A DNA stretch of 64,000 nucleotides from Alteromonas mediterranea DE (GTDB lineage Bacteria > Pseudomonadota > Gammaproteobacteria > Enterobacterales > Alteromonadaceae): positions 3,017,596 to 3,081,595 of the forward strand of contig NC_011138.3 in NCBI RefSeq assembly GCF_000020585.3, given 5' to 3'. The translations under genes were made by a program, and so were the position numbers. A model generated the notes under the pieces. That model was not told the DNA's origin, made no database searches, and saw nothing but the letters and a program-made list of their open reading frames with translations. Of this stretch, positions 53,637 to 62,518 are shown piece after piece (position 1 is the first letter of the stretch; every line of letters begins with the position of its first letter).

Positions 53637-54623
53637 TCAAAATGTATCGTTTCTCGCACTCTCGCGTTCTTTATTTTCATCAAGCATCTGCAATTCCATT
53701 CTGCGCACTTTTTCTAACGTTTGTTCAATAAGTTGGCGATTGAAGTTTATCAGGTCGGCAAGTATGGCAATCAAGAAGGTAATAATACCCAGTAGAGTTA
53801 GTACACCGCCAAGTATTAATGATTGCAAATGGCCATTACCATCCCCCATCATGTAAAAAATTAAAAACCTAACGATAGGTATTAAACCTATTAGCGTAAT
53901 TAGCGCACCCAGTAATACAAATACCCGCAAAGGCTGGTACATAGTATACATACGTACAATGGTGGTTAGCTGTCGCTCAATAAACTTGGGAATGCTTGTA
54001 AAAAGCCTAGACTCGCGAGTTTTAGCGTTAGTCTCAACGGGTACATGCGTTACCGCCATGTGTTTTTTACCCGATTGAATTAGGGCTTCAATGGTGTAGC
54101 TAAATGGGCTAATAATGTTTAGCTGTAGCGCTGCTTCTCTGCTGTAAGCGCGAAAACCACTTACCGCGTCTGGAACTTGTACGCCCGACACCTTTTTAAC
54201 CACATAACTACCAAGGCGCTGAAGTAATTTCTTTAAGGGTGAGAAATGGTTTATGTCCTGCGTTTTCCTGTCGCCGACAACCACATCAGCCTTTTCTTCC
54301 AAAATAGGCTTTATGAGTTTTGGAATATCCCAGCCTGCATATTGGTTGTCACCGTCGGTGTTTACAATAATATCAGCACCTAGCTTTAAACATTCATCAA
54401 TACCTTTTCTGAAAGTACGTGCTAGCCCACGGTTATTTTTGTTGCGAATGATATGGTCTACACCAAGGGATTTCGCCACCTCAATTGTTCGGTCTGTCGA
54501 TCCATCATCAATAATCATGATCTCAACCGTATCTACACCCTCTATCTCTCGCGGAATATCGTTGAACGTTTCAGGTAGTGTATGCTCTTCGTTGTAACAA
54601 GGAATTTGTACAATCAGCTTCAC
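53637..54623 (-). CDS. Glycosyltransferase family 2 (DPM1/GtrB-like with C-terminal membrane helices)
   Basis: A 328-residue enzyme with 'LIVQIPCYNEEHTLPETF', 'IMIIDDGSTDRTIEVAKSLG', 'IIVNTDGDNQYAGWDIPKLI' and 'DAVSGFRAYSREAALQLN', followed by two membrane helices and a charged coiled tail. This architecture is that of polyprenyl-phosphate or lipid-linked GT2 enzymes, often encoded with XrtA. It is the first gene of the second minus-strand module; a 189-bp divergent region separates it from the plus-strand sugar transferase. Confidence 0.9.
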   Translation of the reverse strand: MKLIVQIPCYNEEHTLPETFNDIPREIEGVDTVEIMIIDDGSTDRTIEVAKSLGVDHIIRNKNNRGLARTFRKGIDECLKLGADIIVNTDGDNQYAGWDIPKLIKPILEEKADVVVGDRKTQDINHFSPLKKLLQRLGSYVVKKVSGVQVPDAVSGFRAYSREAALQLNIISPFSYTIEALIQSGKKHMAVTHVPVETNAKTRESRLFTSIPKFIERQLTTIVRMYTMYQPLRVFVLLGALITLIGLIPIVRFLIFYMMGDGNGHLQSLILGGVLTLLGIITFLIAILADLINFNRQLIEQTLEKVRRMELQMLDENKERESARNDTF

Positions 54624-54812
54624 GAGTATCCTTCTCCATAACTAATAAATGGGCTTTCTAGCTAGTGTGACAATTAACTCTTTACTGAGCAAGCTCAAAA
54701 TAGCAATAACCTTAAAGGTTTGTAATTGAGCCGTTCAACTTTATTAAAGCTTCAATCCTGATAGTCCAGCATGTAGACTTAGTTTTTACCTCGATAAGCA
54801 GAGTGTTAGGTC

Positions 54813-56051
54813 TTGAGCAAACGGATTTTAGTAATTAGTCAACGCGTTCCCTACCCTCCGAATAAAGGAGAAAAGATAAGGACGTTTCATCAGATTCAGA
54901 GTTTGATAAGGAAGGGCTATGAAGTTGATGTAAGTTGCTCTTTAGAGGGAGCACAAGATCAGCAGCATTTGAAGGAACTCGGTAAAAAGATAAATGGTAA
55001 CACCCAAGGTTTTTTATACGGGGAACCTAAATGGTGGCGCCTGCTTAAAGGGTTAGTAAGCGCTAAATCACTATCTGAAGTCAATTTTTTTAATAGGCGG
55101 CTGCAAGAGTCGCTTGTTCAGCAAGTTGCCGAGTACCGTTATTGTGCCGTGTTATTCACTGCTTCAAGTCTTTATCCTTACGCATTAGCATTACAAAAAA
55201 GTGGCGCTACTCACTGTTCAACGCCACCCGCTATTCTCATTGATTTTATGGATGTAGATTCAGACAAATGGCAACAGTATGCAACCCAAAGTCAGTGGCC
55301 AATGCGCGTGCTATATAAGCGAGAAGCGCACTTAGTAAGGCAGCTCGAAAAAAAGTGTATTGATATCGCCGACAAGGTATTTTTAATTGCCAAAGCTGAA
55401 ATTGCGATGCTCAATAAAACGGTGACGACCTCATCGAAGGTTGTAGAACTAGGTAATGGGCTCGACGCAGATTTCTTCATGCCCAATACCGGTGTAGATA
55501 AGCAAAAAATAGTTAAAAACAATGTACTTTTCACCGGCGTCATGGATTATAAACCTAACATAGATGCGGTTATTTGGTTTGCCAAAGAGATATGGCCAAC
55601 TGTACTGTCTCGCTTTCCTGATGCAACATTTACCATTGCCGGCATGAACCCCATAGAAACAGTAAAAAAACTGGCGGAACATCCAAGTATTGAGGTAACA
55701 GGCTTTGTTGATGACATTATGCCTTACTTTCACAGAGCAAGCGCTTTCGTCGCCCCATTTCAAATTGCTCGCGGTGTGCAAAATAAGGTATTGCAGGCAA
55801 TGTCTTGTGGTTTGCCCGTTATTACTACCCCGATGGGCGCAGAGGGTATACTTTGTAAAAATGAAGAGAATGTACTTATTGCACGTCATGCTGACGAGTT
55901 TGCCGCTGCGCTTATCAATTCGCTAAGTTCTTCGGCCTTAGCCGAGCTATTATCCTTAAACGCCAGAAAAACTATATTAGAACACTACTCGTGGGAAAGT
56001 AAGATGGCGCCGTTTTTCAACGCCCTTACCGAAAACAGGCACCAACAATGA
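54813..56051 (+). CDS. Sugar transferase, PEP-CTERM/EpsH1 system associated (GT4)
   Basis: A 412-residue GT4 enzyme whose start 'ILVISQRVPYPPNKGEKIRT' is diagnostic of the exosortase-associated sugar transferase (TIGR03087). The donor half has 'VLFTGVMDYKPNIDAVIWFA' and 'GVQNKVLQAMSCGLPVITT'. It begins at TTG 54813 after a weak ribosome site. Its stop overlaps the hexapeptide acyltransferase start (ATGA). It is one of the conserved genes that mark XrtA EPS loci. Confidence 0.9.
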   Translation: MSKRILVISQRVPYPPNKGEKIRTFHQIQSLIRKGYEVDVSCSLEGAQDQQHLKELGKKINGNTQGFLYGEPKWWRLLKGLVSAKSLSEVNFFNRRLQESLVQQVAEYRYCAVLFTASSLYPYALALQKSGATHCSTPPAILIDFMDVDSDKWQQYATQSQWPMRVLYKREAHLVRQLEKKCIDIADKVFLIAKAEIAMLNKTVTTSSKVVELGNGLDADFFMPNTGVDKQKIVKNNVLFTGVMDYKPNIDAVIWFAKEIWPTVLSRFPDATFTIAGMNPIETVKKLAEHPSIEVTGFVDDIMPYFHRASAFVAPFQIARGVQNKVLQAMSCGLPVITTPMGAEGILCKNEENVLIARHADEFAAALINSLSSSALAELLSLNARKTILEHYSWESKMAPFFNALTENRHQQ

Positions 56052-56626
56052 AATCTGTACTGAAAAAGTGTATTCACCTTATCGCTATCATCGCCGTAAG
56101 CCCGCTGATTGTTCTTTACTTCGTGCTGAATATAGTCTCGTCTGACAATTGCTTTGCTGCATTCAGCCAATTTTTAAGCCTGTTCCCAGGCAAGTCAGGT
56201 AACTTCCTACGAGGTGCGTTTTATCGAATAACGCTGACGGGTTTTTCTCAAGATTCCTATATTGGGTTTGCTACTTTACTTAGCCAAAAAAATACCGTGA
56301 TTAAGCAAGGCGTTTATATTGGCCCTCAGTGCAATATTGGTGCATGCGTAATAGAAAAAGACTGTTTATTGGGCAGTGGCGTGCACATTTTAAGTGGAAA
56401 GCAACAACACAATTTTGACGATTTAGATAAACCTATTAGAGAACAAGGCGGCCATTTTCAACCGATTACCCTTGGTGAAGACACGTGGGCTGGAAACGGT
56501 GCTATTATTATGGCTAACGTAGGAAAAAAATGTGTTGTGGCAGCGGGCGCAGTAGTCACAAAAGACATTCCTGATTTCGCCATTGTTGCGGGAAACCCTG
56601 CAACTATCATAAAAATGAGGAAATGA
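56048..56626 (+). CDS. Hexapeptide-repeat acyltransferase (left-handed beta-helix)
   Basis: A 192-residue protein with one N-terminal hydrophobic helix (about 8-29), then the hexapeptide pattern in 'GVYIGPQCNIGACVIEKDCL', 'HNFDDLDKP' with the active-site-type histidine, and the end 'AAGAVVTKDIPDFAIVAGNP'. This is the fold of WcaF/NodL-like O-acetyltransferases. The membrane anchor is unusual and places it at the inner membrane. Overlaps on both sides tie it to the sugar transferase and the beta-helix protein. Confidence 0.88.
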   Translation: MKSVLKKCIHLIAIIAVSPLIVLYFVLNIVSSDNCFAAFSQFLSLFPGKSGNFLRGAFYRITLTGFSQDSYIGFATLLSQKNTVIKQGVYIGPQCNIGACVIEKDCLLGSGVHILSGKQQHNFDDLDKPIREQGGHFQPITLGEDTWAGNGAIIMANVGKKCVVAAGAVVTKDIPDFAIVAGNPATIIKMRK

Positions 56627-57660
56627 TCATGCGTCTCGTTACTTTTGCTTTGCTAAGTTTGATACACGTTCACGCACTGGCAGCGATCACCGTTGACAGT
56701 ATTGATGCACTGGCAAGAGCAATTACACGCCCTAATTCGCACATTATTGTTGAGCCTGGCGTTTACAAGCTTAACTATCGGCTACAAATAAAAGCAGACA
56801 ACGTGACTATTGCCGGCGCATCTGGCTCGCCTGAAGACGTTGTTTTTAGAGGCAATGGAATGCGCCCAGCATCGGAAAATGGTGGCGACGAAATTCTCAT
56901 TGATGTGCACGCTGATGATTTTACCCTTACAGGGGTAACCTTAGAGCAAAGTGCTAACCACCTAATACAGATAAGAGCCGAACTGGGCGCTGACAATTTC
57001 ACGTTAACGAACAGCATACTTCGCGACAGTTACGAGCAGCTTCTTAAAGTAAGCGCCAGCCCTAACCCAGACTCGCCTTATTCGCACAACGGTAAAATCA
57101 GCAATTCCCGCTTTTCATACTCGGCAACGGTAGGCCCCAATTATTATATTGGTGGAATAGATGCACATCGCGCTAAAAACTGGGTAGTGGAAAACAACCA
57201 TTTCGAGAACATCGCCAGCCCCTCAGAGCACATTGCCGAACACGCTATTCACTTTTGGCGCAACTCTCACAATACAATAGTGCGAAATAATACGATTATT
57301 AACAGCGACCGAGGCATAGGATTTGGTTTAGGAAACGTTGATAACGAGCATATTGGGGGAATTATTGAAAACAACATTATTTTTCACAATAACAAAGGGC
57401 ACCCTTACAAAGATGCAGGAATAGTGCTAGAAAGCGCTAAGGGTACTAAAGTACTTAGTAATACAGTACTGCTTCACTCAGGCTATCCTAATGCCATTGA
57501 ATACCGGTTTGGTTTCACTCACAGCGTAGAAATAAGAAACAACGTAGTATTAGGTGCTATTAAACAACGAAATGGCGCTTCGGGCACCGTTGCAGAAAAT
57601 GCGCAACTAACACTTAGCGACGAAAAGCGCTCAATGTGGTCCACGCTTCTTGGAAAATAA
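56623..57660 (+). CDS. Secreted right-handed beta-helix protein (PbH1 repeats, lyase-like)
   Basis: A 345-residue protein with a signal peptide (cleavage near 'VHALAA', residue 20) and then PbH1-type repeats: 'IIVEPGVYKLNYRLQIKADN' followed by repeated NNxF/NTI strands. The shape is that of polysaccharide lyases or glycan-binding beta-helix proteins of the right-handed type. A basic 'RNSHNTIVRNNTI' stretch lies in the middle. Catalytic residues cannot be assigned from sequence alone. It would act in the periplasm, perhaps trimming or epimerising the EPS (inference). Its last 47 bp overlap the opposing flippase. Confidence 0.8.
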   Translation: MIMRLVTFALLSLIHVHALAAITVDSIDALARAITRPNSHIIVEPGVYKLNYRLQIKADNVTIAGASGSPEDVVFRGNGMRPASENGGDEILIDVHADDFTLTGVTLEQSANHLIQIRAELGADNFTLTNSILRDSYEQLLKVSASPNPDSPYSHNGKISNSRFSYSATVGPNYYIGGIDAHRAKNWVVENNHFENIASPSEHIAEHAIHFWRNSHNTIVRNNTIINSDRGIGFGLGNVDNEHIGGIIENNIIFHNNKGHPYKDAGIVLESAKGTKVLSNTVLLHSGYPNAIEYRFGFTHSVEIRNNVVLGAIKQRNGASGTVAENAQLTLSDEKRSMWSTLLGK

Positions 57661-59095
57661 AAATAAGCGGGCCGCGATAGTCTTTGTGAGACAGCTTTAT
57701 CACATAAAGTAGTATGCAGGGTAAATATGTAGCGCCAAACACCAAGCCGACAACCAACAATTTCAGTGGCGCCGACGCTATGCCCAACATACCGCCAAGT
57801 TTAAATGCTACCTCTGCGGAAAATAAACTAATGGCGAAAAAGGCCATTAGATTAATCATTACGCCGTACAGCATTTTCCATTGATTGCTAAACAAAACCC
57901 CCATTGCACTACCCGTTAGAAAAAAGCCCGCCGCTATACGCACTTCTATGAGTAATAAAATATCAGTATGAGCCGCAAGCGATGTGAGTAGCGCAGATGC
58001 AATAAACAACAAAGAGAACACATCGAAATAGAACAGAAAACTCACTTTACCGCGTGCAATCAGGCCCTGCTCAGTTACTTGTAAAATAACCCAATAAAAG
58101 AACAAAAAAATAAGCGAAGGCAGATACTCGGCTGCCATATCCCACTGCGGCCCAAGTAACGTTAAAACAACCACATCGGCAAAATATGCGACAAATATGG
58201 CTATGGGAGAAGCAATAAGTAGTGCAACGCAGTAGCTAAGCGCAACGTTTTCTAATAAGGCCTGACGTTTCAATTTTTCATTTCTAAACGAGGCAATAAG
58301 AGGTTCAATGGCAGGCCCCAATAAAAACCTTCCGGGTAACATAGCCACATCTCGTGCCATGTAATAATGCCCTGTTATCGTTGGAGAAAAAAACTTAGCA
58401 ACAAGCAACGTATCAAGTTGAGAACGCAAATAACCGGCAATTTGTTTTCCTATGAGCCATTTTGAAAACGCCCACTGTTCGGCCACATTTGCAAGCGTAA
58501 GCACCGGACGTTGCTGCGATAACGCATGGCTGATCACCATTAATGTAAATGCCCCGCCTATATCAGCAACAACAAACGCCCAAACGCTTTCGAAAAGTAA
58601 TGCAGAGGAAACAAGAAGAACGGTAGCGACAACCCGCTCAGCAAATGTGGCCAAGGTTAATAAGCCATATTTAAGGTGTCTTTTAAGCTTAAGGAAGTAG
58701 ACAGAACACAGTGCTTTTAGTGGAAGCACCAAAGTAGCCACTTGTAATGGCGTTGTTAGCGAAGGCTGTTCAAAGAAACGGGCGGCAAATGGCGCGAGAC
58801 AGACAAGCAACAAGCAGCAACATATCTTAATGGCTAAATTTAATGTCCACGCGCTTTGAATATCTAAAAACGAAACACGCTTTTTCTGCAATATGTAAGT
58901 TTCACTGGCTACATCGCCTAATACATCAACAAAGTAAAGCGTAATAGAAAGAATGGCCGCCAAGGCAAAGACATCAGGAGTGAGAACACGCGCAACAACT
59001 AAAGTACTTAGCAAGCCCAATAGCTTGCTAATTACCTGAGCAGCACTTGAAAACGCAGAACTGACCAGCGTTTTCTTAGTTAGCGAAGCGGTCAA
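57614..59095 (-). CDS. Wzx-type flippase of the XrtA core
   Basis: A 493-residue membrane protein with 12-14 helices beginning 'TLVSSAFSSAAQVISKLLG' and 'ARVLTPDVFALAAILSITLY', the MOP-superfamily polysaccharide transporter start. It is the last gene of the conserved XrtA core operon; its 3' end overlaps the plus-strand beta-helix gene by 47 bp, and its start overlaps the upstream glycosyltransferase by 20 bp. It is the best candidate to export the XrtA-linked EPS unit. Confidence 0.9.
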   Translation of the reverse strand: MTASLTKKTLVSSAFSSAAQVISKLLGLLSTLVVARVLTPDVFALAAILSITLYFVDVLGDVASETYILQKKRVSFLDIQSAWTLNLAIKICCCLLLVCLAPFAARFFEQPSLTTPLQVATLVLPLKALCSVYFLKLKRHLKYGLLTLATFAERVVATVLLVSSALLFESVWAFVVADIGGAFTLMVISHALSQQRPVLTLANVAEQWAFSKWLIGKQIAGYLRSQLDTLLVAKFFSPTITGHYYMARDVAMLPGRFLLGPAIEPLIASFRNEKLKRQALLENVALSYCVALLIASPIAIFVAYFADVVVLTLLGPQWDMAAEYLPSLIFLFFYWVILQVTEQGLIARGKVSFLFYFDVFSLLFIASALLTSLAAHTDILLLIEVRIAAGFFLTGSAMGVLFSNQWKMLYGVMINLMAFFAISLFSAEVAFKLGGMLGIASAPLKLLVVGLVFGATYLPCILLYVIKLSHKDYRGPLIFIFQEAWTTLSAFRR

Positions 59096-60224
59096 ACAGC
59101 GCCCTTGCTTTTGCTACATGAACATCCCAGGAAAACGTGCTCTTAACAAACTCGCTGGGCGACATAGTCAAACTTGGAAGCTTCTGCATAACCATAGAGA
59201 AACCGTCTACAATAGCGCTAGGCGAACTACAATCTATAACGAACCCCGTTTCTCCAACGCGCATGGTTTCTTTTGTTCCACCAGAATTACCCGCTACCAC
59301 ATACTTTCCGCAAGCCTGAGCCTCTAGTAGCACCATGCCGAAGCCTTCTATATCTCCTCCAATGGTCCTGTTAGGTAATATAAATACATCACACTGCTGA
59401 TACATAGCTGCCATTTTGTCGTCGTCGGCATCGGTAACCACTTGTACATGGTCAGATAAACCCAGCGCGCTAATCTGCTCTCTCAGTTCCTGCTCAAGTT
59501 CGCCCCGCCCTATCACTGTGTAATGTAGCGTCGGAAAACGCTTTAATAATTCTGGCATAGCCTGAATAAAATAATCTTGCCCCTTTCGACGCTGCAGACG
59601 CCCTACCGTAATAACTGAAAACTTATCTTCCCAGCCAAATGCTTTTCGGATCTGTTCGTCTCGCGAAACAGGTTGGAAGTGTTCAGCATCAAACCCCGGA
59701 TGCAAGACCACACATTTTTCAGCGTCAGCAAAATTCAAATGTTGTACCAGTGCTTTGCTGTTTTCGCTATTACAAATAAGGGTGTGGCTACGTTTGCATA
59801 CTTGCTTTACCAGCAGGCTGTGTTCGCGGCTAACCGCAGCAACTTCTACATCTTCTCCATGTACATAACACACAACCTTAACCTTTGTTAGTTTTGAGGC
59901 AAGCCAAGCGATAACGCCTTCATGTATAACCCGCCCGCAGTGTATCTCTTTAATATTGTGCTTTTTTATAAGCTTAATAATCCGAATAACACTTACAGCG
60001 TAAAATTTGAGACCAGCAACACTTTTAATACCCCACTCGGCGCTTTGTAACGGCAGCCTTTCAATAACCATGCCGTTGGCGGGAGGCGTAATGTGTTGGG
60101 TGGCATTGTTCGTTGCTACAACAACCTGGGAGCCTGGTAATCTGGAATATAACTCCCAAAACCAGCGGCCACTTCCGCCCTCTACCGGAGGAAAGTTCTC
60201 AGTAAGCACTAACGTTTTATTCAT
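59076..60224 (-). CDS. Glycosyltransferase family 4 of the XrtA core
   Basis: A 382-residue GT-B enzyme starting 'TLVLTENFPPVEGGSGRWF', with 'KVVCYVHGEDVEVAA' in the acceptor domain, 'VITVGRLQRRKGQDYFIQA' and 'GDIEGFGMVLLEAQACGKYV' in the donor domain. The start overlaps the end of the XrtA gene by 8 bp. Such an enzyme is a fixed companion of XrtA in many EPS loci. Confidence 0.9.
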   Translation of the reverse strand: MNKTLVLTENFPPVEGGSGRWFWELYSRLPGSQVVVATNNATQHITPPANGMVIERLPLQSAEWGIKSVAGLKFYAVSVIRIIKLIKKHNIKEIHCGRVIHEGVIAWLASKLTKVKVVCYVHGEDVEVAAVSREHSLLVKQVCKRSHTLICNSENSKALVQHLNFADAEKCVVLHPGFDAEHFQPVSRDEQIRKAFGWEDKFSVITVGRLQRRKGQDYFIQAMPELLKRFPTLHYTVIGRGELEQELREQISALGLSDHVQVVTDADDDKMAAMYQQCDVFILPNRTIGGDIEGFGMVLLEAQACGKYVVAGNSGGTKETMRVGETGFVIDCSSPSAIVDGFSMVMQKLPSLTMSPSEFVKSTFSWDVHVAKARALFDRFAN

Positions 60225-61659
60225 AATTCTCGGTAATTTGCAATGTAGACATATCTAATGTGTAGGGCACTGCCATTATAAGTAGTTGCCCCCCATCATA
60301 TTGACGCGTCATTTTTAAGTAAGTGACATATAATTTTGCTTTTATCGTAGACGTTAGTACTTTCCCATTTACTTCATACCATCTTGCTACCTTTATTTTC
60401 TTTTCATGAGGCGACGTTAGGTACAATACAGGTACTTTATGAGCCACCTCATCTGAGACTAAAATCTCAGTGTCTGTGCGTACTAGAGACCATTCTTTTT
60501 CTACATAAAGAAGATTTAGGCCACTGACTAGTTCACTGTCAAAGCGATGGAATTCAGCTTGTACTAATACGGCTTGGCATTGGCTATCAAGTATATATTG
60601 CTGCCTTACCTGTTTATCGGCATTTTCAATTTTTGGTTGCCAATATAGCGGTTCATCATCACACGCTTTAAGGTTCGCAATGTCTTTCGTATTAAAGGCA
60701 CGGGTAGTATTTTCAGTTTTATAAAATGAATAAGACCAAGACCATACACCAAAAATAATCAATACAAGATAAACTAACGCCACTTTTTTAGTATTTAACT
60801 GTATGTTGCCACGCTGCATCTGACTAAGGTGTTCATTCTCCACGCCCTTATCACGAAGTAACTCACCAATACCTAACAGGCACATAATCACAAAGGCAAA
60901 GAAAAACCAGCCATAAATAAGGTGATCCGCACCGGCCGCATACTCCATATCAGTTTTGTGTGCGATGTAAATAATGCCGAAGACTCTGATAATATTTGCG
61001 ACTACAGGTAAAAACACTGAAATTGTAACAAAAACAACTTTTTTGGTAGGTGACACAAAGCTTAAATAAGAAAAGAGCGAGCCTATTACAATACTTACTA
61101 TGAAGAAGCTAACGCCAGAACATGCTTCAGCAACTAAAAAACGCCCTGCTGGGATCTCAATATACAAGCCATTTCTATAAAGTGGGACGCCCACCATTTT
61201 TAGCAACGTTACCGAGCCGTCGGCCGTTATTTCCTGTAGAAACGGAATTAATTGCTCTCCAACGGGGATTGCAAACAGCAAAAATACGAGGGGAAACAAA
61301 ATACTTTTAGCAGCATTGTGTCCAATGATTGTCCATATCAGTACAGGCAAAAGCGTAAACGTTGCAATGTGCATGAAAAGCTGAATATCGCCAACGCGTC
61401 CGACAACATAGAGAACACATAAAGGAACAATGGCAAACAGTGGGAGTAACGTAGGCTTTATATTGTTAGAAAACAGCGAGTCTCGTTTTAAATAGATAAG
61501 ATAGGCAGTGGTAGGCAAAACGAAAAAGCAGTGATTAAAAATTTCATTTCCCCACCATATATCAATAGCCGTGACAACGCCTTGCCAGAAAAAAGCCAAC
61601 CACAGCAACAGCATTGAAAGTAGTACTATGCCAAATTCCTTGCCCATTCTCTTATCCAT
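60217..61659 (-). CDS. xrtA: Exosortase A fused to an EpsI-type domain
   Basis: The 480-residue protein has eight or more membrane helices in its first 270 residues with the catalytic triad visible: Cys180 in 'EACSGVSF', Arg225 in 'NIIRVFGI' and His246 in 'GADHLIYGW'. From about 295 a further helix and a periplasmic domain match EpsI, usually a separate EPS gene. XrtA cuts the C-terminal sorting signal of PEP-CTERM proteins such as 6880-7716. Here the two genes are fused, a known variant of proteobacterial systems. It stands between the XrtA-system deacetylase and a GT4 gene. Confidence 0.93.
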   Translation of the reverse strand: MDKRMGKEFGIVLLSMLLLWLAFFWQGVVTAIDIWWGNEIFNHCFFVLPTTAYLIYLKRDSLFSNNIKPTLLPLFAIVPLCVLYVVGRVGDIQLFMHIATFTLLPVLIWTIIGHNAAKSILFPLVFLLFAIPVGEQLIPFLQEITADGSVTLLKMVGVPLYRNGLYIEIPAGRFLVAEACSGVSFFIVSIVIGSLFSYLSFVSPTKKVVFVTISVFLPVVANIIRVFGIIYIAHKTDMEYAAGADHLIYGWFFFAFVIMCLLGIGELLRDKGVENEHLSQMQRGNIQLNTKKVALVYLVLIIFGVWSWSYSFYKTENTTRAFNTKDIANLKACDDEPLYWQPKIENADKQVRQQYILDSQCQAVLVQAEFHRFDSELVSGLNLLYVEKEWSLVRTDTEILVSDEVAHKVPVLYLTSPHEKKIKVARWYEVNGKVLTSTIKAKLYVTYLKMTRQYDGGQLLIMAVPYTLDMSTLQITENYE

Positions 61660-61670
61660 TAGTTATACCA

Positions 61671-62516
61671 CTACACGGTTCTAATATCGTAAGCCGAGCT
61701 CATTGTTGTCCAGTTGTAGTCTTCCAACAGGCGAACGATTTTCGACTCCATTTTTTTAAGATTTACAAAATGTCGGAATTTGGACTTAAGTTGTGCCCCT
61801 TTCACTTGAGGGTGTTGCTGGTCTATTTCCCACGGGTGGAAATAAAAATTGTATGGCGCTGATTCAGAAGCAAAGAACGTGTCTATACGTTTCTTCGAGT
61901 ACCAGTAAGGATAAAGACGGAAAAAACCACCTCCCCCTATACCAACATTTTTCCCAGATTTCCTTATTGTAGGAATGGGCAGCTCCCAAAGCCCCTCTAT
62001 GCGTTGGTATTTAAACCGAGGCCAATCAGGCACACCGTACAAATCATGTTCAATTGGGTAGGTGCTAGACGAATATAAGAACCCCGCTTCTTTTACTATC
62101 TCGAAAGCCCACTCGTTGTCACTGTTAATGGAAAAGCTTGGGGCGCGATAACCATTTATTGCAACTCCGCCTATATCTTCCAGAATCTGCTTACTTTCGC
62201 TGACATCCTTTCGAAACTCTTCGGGCGACATGGTTGTCACCCTTCTGTGGGCAAGACCGTGACTTGCCAACTCATGGCCTTCGTTAACAATTCGCTTTAT
62301 TAAAGATGGACATTTTTGTGCTACCCACGCCAATGTAAAAAACGTGGCTTTTACTTCATGTTCTGCGAATAGGTCTAGTAGTCGGTTTGTGTTGTGATCA
62401 ACCCTTAAAGGCGCTTTATCCCACTCTTTCTGAGTGTAAACATTTTCAAAGGCTGACACTTGGAAGTAGTCTTCTACATCCACGGTCATAGCATTGAGAC
62501 GACCCTTCGCCTTCAT
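61671..62516 (-). CDS. XrtA system polysaccharide deacetylase
   Basis: A 281-residue NodB-fold enzyme: 'AMTVDVEDYFQVSAFEN' near residues 9-25 is diagnostic for the exosortase-associated deacetylase (TIGR03006), 'LASHGLAHRRV' gives the metal-binding histidines, 'GYRAPSFSIN' the RxPxF motif and 'FYFHPWEID' the C-terminal histidine. There is no signal peptide. It lies 2 bp from the initiating transferase gene and 11 bp from xrtA. Confidence 0.93.
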   Translation of the reverse strand: MKAKGRLNAMTVDVEDYFQVSAFENVYTQKEWDKAPLRVDHNTNRLLDLFAEHEVKATFFTLAWVAQKCPSLIKRIVNEGHELASHGLAHRRVTTMSPEEFRKDVSESKQILEDIGGVAINGYRAPSFSINSDNEWAFEIVKEAGFLYSSSTYPIEHDLYGVPDWPRFKYQRIEGLWELPIPTIRKSGKNVGIGGGGFFRLYPYWYSKKRIDTFFASESAPYNFYFHPWEIDQQHPQVKGAQLKSKFRHFVNLKKMESKIVRLLEDYNWTTMSSAYDIRTV

Positions 62517-62518
62517 AA

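Noticed and set aside
55449..55889. 146-codon minus-strand frame inside the XrtA sugar transferase
   Set aside because: It opposes the conserved donor domain and has no recognisable motif.
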